A model generated the notes under the pieces. It made no database searches and was not told where the DNA came from. It saw only the letters and a program-made list of their open reading frames with translations. Positions 62,501 to 64,000 of a DNA stretch of 64,000 nucleotides are shown piece by piece; position 1 is the stretch's first letter; each line of letters begins with the position of its first letter. The position numbers and the translations under genes were made by a program. Location of the stretch: contig NZ_JAJOMA010000001.1 of assembly GCF_021129235.1 (NCBI RefSeq), forward strand, positions 620,001-684,000, written 5' to 3'. Source of the stretch: Kineosporia mesophila (GTDB lineage: Bacteria > Actinomycetota > Actinomycetes > Actinomycetales > Kineosporiaceae).

Positions 62501-64000
62501 GACCGGGATCGGCTCGCTGGCCACCCTCGAGGTGCGGACCCAGCGGTTCGGGTCCGACCCTGCCGTCGTGGTCGAGATCAGCCGGAAGGTCGCGGTCACC
62601 TCCGGGACGCCGCAGTGGGCCGTCTTCACGGTCCTGGTACGGACCGGGGCCGAGGACTCGGCACCGGTCTGGGCCGGCCAGATCATCGCCCTGGTGGCGT
62701 CCGCGGACCCGGGTGCGTCGCCGGTCCTGCACACCGATCAGGTGCTCAGCGACATTGCCCTGCCGGAGCTGGACAGCGCGGTGGCGATCCGGGCCGACCG
62801 GTCCGGCCGGGAGCAGTGGCAGGCCGGGCTCGACACGGCCACCCGGATCCTGACCGAGCACGGATTCGGTTCCCAGGCCGGGGAACTCACGTCGGCCGAC
62901 CCGGACCGGCGGTACCAGCTCATCCTGGACGTCCTCGACCAGGTGAACGTCCCGACCTCCGACTTCACCCCGGCGCAGCAGGAGCAGCGGGCGATCTCGG
63001 CCGCGCACGCCCTCTCGGTGCTGACTCAGGACCTCGAGGTGCGCCTGCCGGAACCTGCGAAGGACGCCGCCACTGCGGCCTGGTGGACGAATTGGCTGAA
63101 CCGCAGCCGGGGTCTGCTGGCCGGCGTGCCTGCCGATCAGGCCGACGCGGTCCGGGACGTCAGTGAACGGGTAGTGACGGAGGCCACTGGCGGCAGCAAC
63201 CAGCACATGTCGGCCGCCGGCTCGATGCTCCGGCCGGAGCTTCTCGTCCTACCCGTGCAGCACCTCGCCGTCGCTCCCGCTGCGGAGCAGAACTTCTCCT
63301 CGGACACCGCACGCACTGTGCAGCAGGCGGTTTCGCTGGTCACCCGGATGCTGAACGGCGGCCGGATGCGGATGTCGGGCGGCAACCCGCAAGCCATCGG
63401 CTCGCAGCCGCCTCGAACCTCCGACACCGACGCGCAGTTCGAGACCGAGTCGTTCGACAGCGAGCCGGCCACCCAGACCGGATCGAACCAGGCCACGGTC
63501 TCCAGCCGGGAGCTGATCAGCGCCCGGCAGTTGCTGGACGCCGATGACGGGCAGGTCTCGGAGGAGGACGAGACCGCGGTCGGCCCGTACCGGCCGCAGA
63601 CCCGGGAACCGGTGACGGCGCTGCGGCGCCCGTCCGCCCCGAACCGGCCGACGGCCGAGGAAGAACCGTCCGGGCTGCACGTGGTCGAGCTGCACCCGGG
63701 CTCGGAGGGCAGCGAAACCGGGTCGGAGGAGCCTGAGGGCGCCGTCGCCGCGCCTGGGACGGTGCAGTCGTTGCACTCCGACGGCTCCGGCATTCCGACG
63801 ATCATGGTGACCAGCCCGACCTCGACCCCGATCGTCGAGGTCGTGCCGGGTTCGCGGGTGGCCCGGCCGATGCCCGGTTCCCCGGTACAGATCGACGAGG
63901 TCCCGTTCGGCCAGGACATCCCGTCCGTGGTGGTGACCGCTCCGGGGGCGAACAGGCTGCCGCTGGTCGACGAGATCGCCTTCGGCCCGGTGGAGGACCT
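41517..64000 (+). CDS. Giant multidomain T7SS effector candidate with SecA-like motor, Fic and zincin motifs; 3' end outside window
   Basis: The start is ATG 41517 (M-A-I-V-F-P-P-E-L). No stop is met in this frame to position 64000, giving at least 7,494 codons. Residues 1-100 are a WXG100-like helical domain; 104-228 are hydrophobic helices followed by a Gly-rich segment, the N-terminus common in actinobacterial polymorphic toxins. Residues about 540-870 are disordered with an HDLNGSNGL repeat. About 870-2000 are helical. About 2010-2610 are a SecA-like DEAD motor. About 2940-3085 are a degenerate zincin-like module; 3390-3480 contain a Fic-type motif; 4190-4335 are an intact zincin-like module (HEFAH). 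About 4380-5070 are helical, then a long beta-rich part to about residue 6870, then a Pro/Ser/Glu-rich region. The frame was checked at 43080, 47820, 51660, 54420, 60360 and 63960. No signal peptide. Export by the neighbouring T7SS is inferred. Confidence 0.9.
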   Translation, partial: MAIVFPPELSGLMKAISGMEPPEANEDSLRAVGDLYDQASADLLELKSLFTDVVNEITTNFEGEAADQFVANMKQFISGDDFLGAAAQGAQELAQFARKVALQVEYMKWMMIAVVAWLAAELAFLAATAWFNWSAPLEMALARMMANFALKQIVARVLASIIMQVAFGIAMGLAMDAIIQLIQMGQGNRHNWDTSLTLQAVEFGAIGGIIGGLLGPAAGALGGILGKFVGKDFAKLFGNDLTKTLPKPIPKPEPKIGAAGASLFSKDIADNFVAHTPDLLKGFPKPEPKPVVGKGVDAPPVVKPLTSAGGKGLGDLGGSAGKFGSQELPTVFRNQVNKDLGETFTGRYESNYGKAFGNDVKAPIETGPRASFIANMGKAFDNEFSHLFVDKAIARNLGEDFAKAFMQNWVRTEPKAMFRELDHVLAPYKDVLGANMVKALSRDLPMVLSRNLQKNLGGNLPFKLAGMATSAVSGGINMTLTMGFYNLIFGPDHKFETGPAAFGAGALMGIISHGGRTFVIEPIKLNRNFANLPNPEFFAGMREFVDRPGGGEVGGPTVRPAEVRGAEPPSAARPDPDPVTGNRPATSSTDRNFDNRDLGDDTTPLLEKSPEGDSFSLDEGFNEKSSVFSPDAEFGLSFTEKPPNTDLFGGSGSSGSRPDIGVHDRPRTSSEPSPSNDRFDERLLDLDNDSAPLLGGNIDRGRSPVSFESFESGSEFQLDQAAPPPVVSRDLLGDRGFNESAPVQAGPDSHTGTGFADRPSTEGGLDGLRTPTDSGSNGSNGSHDLNGSNGLHDLNGSNGLHDLNGSNGLHDLNGSNGSHDLNGSNGPSGHDRPDDAGVMAPMENPFQTPHSQPEQSRTYQNRPDRYDANADYAVVRNARMTQAEAKLVAEEGFGLEMRDVRARFDRAAETFGQNHENAPAEKTQQSLWDRVETDLRQEYFEALNDSGGTLSPQWRDNAWKTIVDARVADLPDQFTAAVSEDRAVDAFRADFDHAIDLPELFGHRGTDRISTESDGTPAALAETPRDPARDAAWNNAEASYRDAFQDAIRTSAGDPATVRRSLENNTFDVPSSTRDRLVSDIRDGMAAEHETREVSQYLNDLFDRTLGELNGRSGPPASDPAREALFGDQSGRAAPAPEPVRYQNLSDASMADLRNDFRAVPADWRSNEDFLSASDPARMDKLKDELAFRQLAEDQVTRVHDSWANEGTRLTPEALDRVRKVAVDRLRDAAAKTWDRPGEFESEVIQQEARRTEPAPGTDAFKSRQNDETAWQNRVNEFDRSLTGLDEQLRSSLADERGLQQALETAAGEWKGLRGEEFNGYILSESVSDRLAQDYRRDAAFDYSQMWTRDVNVNRWLNDEKAAGDAFGEALNDTGPDFRPDDFDGNPFSDPRPYLRTESGDTDVRLSDSASQSDLIDLADATSTTGERPGSSATTSVPDENVRTGSESIGDVQLTMERPPVETHRPESAPPIRTPEQMLTDPRPQAEHDLQTQVQVWADRGVPEKTVDVAKNAFLDTVEQRAAVHLDNSQFTGESEGAAKWATDYQQMLQSHPDQWLDLAERGDAWTGQLQETLQQETRIVDLDQLGPNPDLALTTLEHEFLNTGIQHFPDVVRPGGLHRAPELDPAALERAETALVQGLQDQLSGLSATGAPLHERSGAEILLPPDLLDSARTAQVDVETSFHDYVRYGEHPSFQAQVRSDIAQAPPRPETLTDPVQIEVAQLQQQVRQLDQAARDLQADRQQRSAFVDIVNDALSRQDWEGAAGGLQDFRSFTEVQQLHEQLTAFDAHVEQGFDRLAPLGVERAEWSGRVQDVQNARASRNLDEIVTALGDYRSFVRQDRAADILVPENAGSGLSRTQRTELESILREVDVATGPVDRNRLLRTSTDLYDPVTFSERMTALQEQIRTSGGPDQAKDLSTNQEPQPQLTELTVPPVETEGGRGAAGVGAKKPEGVQLVRELHAVTLEGPDGFEFVLKPGAEAVMDHRPGGDGAVMAYHVRSRDGDVTWRPDETGVWQEEPQSAVRFEAELAALNDRPELAEALSGIADRGLDQVTAPELTDLLHNGSKEDSQAAVYEMIRRGTGKSLRWTQLDAVEAFGARDFVQMSAGEGKSWVFFAHAVVASLHTPGKAVQVVTTRDSLAGREFQEYVQLLEPHGINVRLMKEDEPNPQPLTADGEPAPTVFIGTVGNLAFAQLKGNQVPGDRAFVDEVDEALVFTTGEFILAEGAGLKARPEVVENVRWAKSLLDSALEDGSLNPEKFGRSEDTPKAPLQLTAQGQATVRDLAGRDLTPIEISRIEMAAVARWDYRAEDHYLVFDGKVLIIDQSTHKVMFDAEKSSESRWHGNEAENRASLAQALEAEHGLEIRADIDSNARVSTVELFQPEHTGGSYDHITGASGTARGHEDVFGKFSSRGDDVAVREIAEYYTSQLQGQDKFFADEQAKLETLAEDIRTTWAGGEGRPQLIVATKNSEVAKISALLGNDVPHVAVDARWMATQGGKAEAEFKRITDEAGAVGKVLVVNMQGGRGTDIQPSQAALELGGLHMSGTGRSAVSHDVDVQAIKRAGRSGAPGDYTMYNSAGDDLFTDPRVRTAVIQYRNAHATVEQAQQAHDQAQTIQDPAAQAKSQVDLTEAQADLAHQEAALREWVPQLQPNHPDYQPTAVTPQSHPLNGGPAPDSAPKTVDLPGDGMPRPPPGGLTPDAAFALAEFQARSSYPDASGVSLDALKNAFTQQWSTLDKQIPAAGNNLQAWLDRNAIRVAMGDALITSMQQQFGRAGLTPLPMPQADVPQSLPQQAAIAFADLTAGIPQGSPLLEPQPLPGDFAETGNLIDLRDPVAPIDGIRADFVRQWVELGDAPILTTDGADAMAAFSDLVRARSQLLIDTLQLLVPTTAPTTAPAAPASWANPLNLAPAHLSELGSLIDPGIAVTRIDDLHDLTSVPVHDLDGKPFAVQRYDAGDGPTTRLIVRTGFTPGSHVSTEDVLQTLDDLRTGLREYLNDQPDLRFTEGPLDGDRLEVDIQWVPEPGSIWDADPHLVLDLVRPGAGLAGQNPLTTWPVGRPPVIYAARFAQSLWNAMGLTGPEMPGGIVVPPPVQARFDQAETTLGKLPAAAAQVILEIATEIVTTDSHLPIAIETARPRVYDDMVRAVAAEYHREGWDAAEALSITLAQDLGTSRRSGLAGGSGRASDWPMSFQGAAFTPGESSSQFVPQPRTLSEFLDPEEHWKIYLWDHDQEFAAEDYPQNPGSYYDHDEQPGFQAAMQRAVEMFLNQAPGARITADYLKFMHEVATQGVSTRDDGDQTPFVSQWSPASPQVPTTAPLPDDAELVPELRNERVNGRPLVMSGSRAATTAPENRPIVFTAYADDGGQFSYTRTGRFKDRIYVTQYTQEEAPLIADAILDTMYAEIAAANGQTPQVLRAIARGVRNLHIAHLFPDGNSRVGILLSLPKLLMDHGYKPVRWLYMNDDFNGTVTLDELAGRLAGGQDAVWPMEQAAAQTALDSYAPTDADTMSAGSGQDAEWFSYEPESEQFRPARAPQPGVSEGITGALGGLHYLPPEGTPATTAQSVDTIGSLLRAVPDVAAAADHLGRHWPDLLQTAIDALNSRPAAQGESVGAARAALSGVTSALVRLSASSAAPADQQQGLLADLLRAYDLADQRVHSALTGPTVLPTLEAVMRPVTGTFPPRTVGVAVDGSYVVARTPETEQPASLRRFDVFGPDGRPRGTMRVQIGQGEDFVFLDERENQSPVPGALDLLAYYTAEQSTQPYLQTMNAVNPRVQQIQENEYGLIPLPGSSAARRDYRQPREEMRATAQGRLERQGWSLASQETPVTFQPWVSSDPQWSPVTPNGEPLAIATEILEGGAERTVSGRFTNTGEFEVVDPGNGLEVRRLRPTAAPGGGTRWMAGPLTTSDRRYFGQLAAQWGFAGEGAAEAFVADGVRVGKALRPDLMLAGYTLYRLRQGNRSVLVRAMLDDEGRVIAARRALRLDEFAEQNDEGHDLLRQLQDAGWTVRATHGAGRVDAATHTLHLDVHNQSAWWMLTQLAQVALGGQTGRIRPESSTTPRRRPPPRPPRGGARGGRGLNTPLVSPPARGPRPGISTGIPGALAGTHYEQLTGTQGGRVVAPTVVDKATGLAMTDIAGEAAGLPSGGYRSRYLDLLGQVTGDLPAPIELADAGQVESVPVVPRSINWTNPATGETVMSAFGVQRYLLPGAEAPTTRVLVPVVLTAGPGVSVQELEQIRDELAAGIQETFNDPQFRFRTGPVGDRLEVTAIRPTQDLPAPRPISVVRPGPDIRMDQFAWVVGQPRSAYVHEFAHLLTMRDEYTDPTVGTDGNELQSARSRLQPLQLTGPADTPAATTGRLDQARAAMDALIQAHRELPENLGTVVADPVAARAKVMTLVRQALEGDVAATASLATLDQISARNGSIGENIGENIQQAISLVDEYNRRLSTAGDQRAVTDDGLLAEYRTLAGDLAAVPLIDALLRTAPTDRVRPRFTTAMTAARNGFAALARPDAQADPEQWITQAEELAAAHFDLSDLVDAQVMVSANASLKAFADHTLTLPFSGPSRAYAAQLLNPSVTSRTAGSESSNVRTDSVPLVTTQPERIAPMSIEAVLRETGAGSVTATQTAPAGPVNATRGLARTLMRLPATYVQTEQHDQAFTELSRVAEPLRGGQALASNWPERLSAQIGLGRSASTISEMFTSTSQGRARNALPTLLTLSRLALDVFGEDSFGTTELRGLSWLHEAVRQLSSGKGRPAAGAEVSTADLLRLFKDEIRDSADPTAVTIDDIRLLVELATALPTGETTPVQGPLSLSDLRDKWRDAGQSLHASAQSLTSDRALAVADLSTAVQVLPENIRNQQALAVAAALRAADTLLADFWRPGQDHRLDQVRDALAEVDRVVGEMYTAAADHVRTTSLAVLDQLRADLAGLARAGLDQETVALFAQQLDELGQVPMDAQAVDDLVDLRDLLEAELELIGQLPPGEPEVVLSQDVPDPHAEPESLTEPAVEPPAVARRMPGRVLAEMARYDRAVRKHATAVANLAEGQTPPAAPQLRIPFGEWGEISQIGTHWLPNKKEENRLPPGAAADLDRDVSFLAAEAVPLDFPDSPAIRAAIAQALMKEFGRNDLIDPRHELARRLALPGGLTVAVPGLGSVVIRLNPALTRSLAGYKTPEQAQSVQVGARPAQALDLPQLITPSWFGGFTEDRYLDPPVGPVRLISKLPGLLGVKLGPTLDLQQHKGYSVFGGGVLQTAWQRWRDRMAYFEVPQSADTEPTAGSHWSVQFTPADGTEPVTWNWPVDVLLGFAEDDSPLVTDPEALTDPVPERTISLPEDADATMRQNLLGPLWRVDSVIEQIGVTELGTPQGPVAQILARFPDADETFRQDVERLFEDKTLFLLKLQLMSSGYQSPALRIRQDSDDWVELDLSVLPDSVQRIDASKGYHQLDARRLVWAGGTVAFASAVAIGARTTLTGKSIPVGEDSALRFGGDLSGAGIGSVNLSISTSDGDGSWRYEGRPADSTVYRWDSGLKVELRSSRRAADGTLDYGLQTHVNVTKEQSARHERELRRVSAGLPPQQLREDGTEVVPVDGENVADRLPPLGILFGLSRGGSMPSLIGGFERIVGAVLAGYQDAATDPALGTRMSQNSQEWHEFKRWIGQQFSIPTGISHTIHMLSHHFAVTRRVPVLGGHVRARTVVWLEQGEDWTATKLPWVRIDHYPIKYDALGARQTVSQRWRGQGRGIFGVTPPENFSLTDAEVTGGYNYARTSGRAMYVGMGAWISDRGMTYEGPGRSYTFTGKWHHREELTFVPSVASASTGGLLSTFLRHGALQLANLAQFQPMSLPQTVSRTGSEAALTRYQVPEGQTRPAGPDAAMIIQLAKPVLGKGFTRRVDLGAEGAQFDLLKDVQAGSYPAADSSLEVLGVPHIYQAAKDALDKVGISPEDYLEVLDAHITEERMLGASMVGPGVLQIVTVIDGTAFGRNSGVLIQIIRPYQWHGETGRAPIMHSMMADTEPTVIGTEFHSAAHTGMGGITDLAGEEAYGGVTGSKAIRNITRTDIRSQEFLTGVWLTHGAREHRPRRAHLVADTIAINSYANLLTEQIPDWLTPEFLAKVTVDRLQTFIPGGALNWHPAQIPQMQPPPHVQPTYTIDQVPLLAARDQVGDLGPLNETEFGKVMTMLQDALTAFDKDLLNREWKVADGKRTLKRSALPQELLSISRPSSVLAHITAARGPGLIAHLARTVGDAMKHVTMLIRADEEWVPPGEARNPGFTYTHTEKTTVAKYFLSTHRNVSRFTDTHNAAVTPWVGTGDFPDRAEHVRGAYWQAGSEGDHYVSEIMTRADIFRTRDVLVLGGEAHFFTNPKVRWSVYFFRDVELSKPDQLLNALTGNLLDLGLKLYLDPNTKLPAGVGNHTVISHRVQVADVLLPRGGSVLPARKPLTGPWAQKINWPAASAAAPQVLPLQPRHVLSGLLRMGAVDNRALQSLTDQVLAALARGTGVPSAIRSLMTATGMPFESLFVMFSNGHMEANLHRTLAADGHEFPPVVRENGQLTTGLGDLTIKVEFTDAVMTQWLDVMNHTSELIAMNENGIGQGFGSSSSLNTGGGPEISARDKPAADAPKDVRNSTFAVTPYVTSGRSWDYGTNAAERLVDPVVTRGPHDYAQLLTGVIVTLSIKGRNGRLDSELGYGEGEWTTSWHMPHAGEPLLDPELAVALRMLHPSEGVPITHGAFLPHVSHHVLAPDSVQASQEVQQWRAAAALQRYGDFSPLAGSYRPSTQEVVLTSGRPGGRGEVVDENLSAAALQQRMSQLRRLEKRPAYLVMAGMDEAYVQELARLDDRAFVFTSDQIHQQERLLAKTVDGQEGNWFYVPRGGGEVIRLGADLGHALIHQLPRRLGGGGQVAPNRPGMMTKDLYVWSPIEGPALPSPAPASVIDQIFSELNPDVETQIDVDPDLLVTSQHLDLDAGLEQQVRQMVRDGMAAAGQRSPDPLTGIGSLATLEVRTQRFGSDPAVVVEISRKVAVTSGTPQWAVFTVLVRTGAEDSAPVWAGQIIALVASADPGASPVLHTDQVLSDIALPELDSAVAIRADRSGREQWQAGLDTATRILTEHGFGSQAGELTSADPDRRYQLILDVLDQVNVPTSDFTPAQQEQRAISAAHALSVLTQDLEVRLPEPAKDAATAAWWTNWLNRSRGLLAGVPADQADAVRDVSERVVTEATGGSNQHMSAAGSMLRPELLVLPVQHLAVAPAAEQNFSSDTARTVQQAVSLVTRMLNGGRMRMSGGNPQAIGSQPPRTSDTDAQFETESFDSEPATQTGSNQATVSSRELISARQLLDADDGQVSEEDETAVGPYRPQTREPVTALRRPSAPNRPTAEEEPSGLHVVELHPGSEGSETGSEEPEGAVAAPGTVQSLHSDGSGIPTIMVTSPTSTPIVEVVPGSRVARPMPGSPVQIDEVPFGQDIPSVVVTAPGANRLPLVDEIAFGPVED
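43863..43997 (+). repeat. 27-bp in-frame tandem repeat (HDLNGSNGL)
   Basis: Five consecutive 27-bp units encode H-D-L-N-G-S-N-G-(L/S/P). They sit in the disordered linker (residues about 783-827) of the giant protein, after a short GSNGSNGS tract. Not a CRISPR: there are no spacers and the frame is kept. Confidence 0.95.
47545..49340 (+). other. SecA-like DEAD motor domain inside the giant protein
   Basis: Within the frame starting at 41517, residues about 2010-2610 match the SecA motor. Motifs: QMSAGEGKSWVF (Walker A, GEGKS at 47844-47858, residues 2110-2114), FVDEVDEAL (DEVD at 48144-48155), the strand block YLVFDGKVLIIDQSTHKVM, ALEAEHGLEI, ITGASGTA, then GGRGTDI (49095-49115), GGLHMSGTGRS and RAGRSGAPGDY (from 49212). 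These cover NBD1, the preprotein-binding flank and NBD2 in SecA order. The helical scaffold/wing and Zn-binding C-tail of housekeeping SecA are not seen. ATP-dependent polypeptide movement is the expected activity if the fold is functional. Confidence 0.9.
50340..50790 (+). other. Degenerate zincin-like module (first copy)
   Basis: This segment of the giant protein (residues about 2940-3085) parallels the intact module at 54090-54520: FAVQRYDAG, LIVRTGFTPGSHVSTEDV, LREYLND, FTEGPLDGDRLEVDIQWV. At the place of the metal-binding helix it reads VIYAARFAQSLWNAMG instead of HExxH, so zinc ligands are absent. It looks like an inactive duplicate. Confidence 0.6.
51660..51960 (+). other. Fic-type motif region
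   Basis: In the giant-gene frame the sequence reads RNLHIAHLFPDGNSRVGILL; HLFPDGNSR lies at 51813-51839 (residues 3433-3441) and fits the Fic signature HxFx(D/E)GNxR. The following helix (LSLPKLLMDHGYKPV) and the preceding helix also look Fic-like. Fic domains usually transfer AMP or related groups to target hydroxyls. The region is short and no clear inhibitory (S/T)xxxE(G/N) helix was identified, so activity is uncertain. Confidence 0.6.
54090..54520 (+). other. Zincin-like metallopeptidase module with HEFAH
   Basis: In the giant-gene frame VHEFAHLLTMRDEY is encoded at 54453-54494; HEFAH covers 54456-54470 (residues 4314-4318), and the downstream Asp/Glu in RDEY could supply the third ligand. 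The preceding block (VLVPVVLTAGPGVSVQEL, LAAGIQETFND, GDRLEVTAIRP) is the same as in the degenerate copy. I recall zincin-like modules of this pattern from actinobacterial polymorphic toxins. Predicted activity: zinc-dependent proteolysis, possibly self-processing or toxic. Confidence 0.7.

Overview
The window is high-GC, densely coded DNA with GTG starts and Shine-Dalgarno sites typical of a high-GC Gram-positive bacterium. A complete ESX-type (type VII) secretion core, polymorphic-toxin-style proteins and a secreted pectate lyase point to a non-mycobacterial, soil-type actinomycete. I cannot name the genus from the sequence alone.

Layout. (1) 1-13454: the 3' part of a giant gene (at least 4,480 codons, open at the left edge). 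It is built from a degenerate papain-like module followed by two tandem, about 2,100-residue, beta-rich units. (2) 13697-16291: a secreted family-1 pectate lyase with a discoidin-like C-terminus, tRNA-Ala(GGC) with a strong terminator, and a broken AbiE-type toxin-antitoxin remnant. (3) 16556-17725: an MGT-type glycosyltransferase on the minus strand. (4) 17862-24537: a T7SS-associated hypothetical protein, a LuxR-type regulator with a pseudo-receiver, an EccA-like protein with a beta-helix fused to two AAA+ domains, and a mycosin that appears to have lost its catalytic serine. (5) 24592-31898: eccC (minus), divergent from eccD and eccB (plus). (6) 31964-41501: two WXG100-like proteins without the WxG turn, a third small helical protein, two tandem paralogous large candidate substrates (coiled coil, GPDGQ-type repeats, Gly-rich tail ending in an EDxWG-like motif), a YbaB/EbfC-like protein and a small helical protein, tightly packed and partly overlapping. 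(7) 41517-64000: a second giant gene with no stop in the window (at least 7,494 codons).

The second giant protein is the most striking object. After a WXG100-like/hydrophobic N-terminus of the kind found on actinobacterial polymorphic toxins, it carries a SecA-like DEAD motor (GEGKS, DEVD, GRGTDI and RAGRSGAPG motifs), a Fic-type HxFxDGNxR motif, a degenerate zincin-like module and an intact zincin-like HEFAH module, then a very long beta-rich tail. Because it runs off the right edge it is easily missed by tools that require a stop codon.

Working model (inference): EccB/C/D, mycosin and the EccA-like AAA+ protein form the export machine. The small helical proteins and the two paralogs are its partners or substrates. 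The two giant proteins flanking the locus are candidate large exported effectors. No EccE and no obvious immunity gene is seen in the window.
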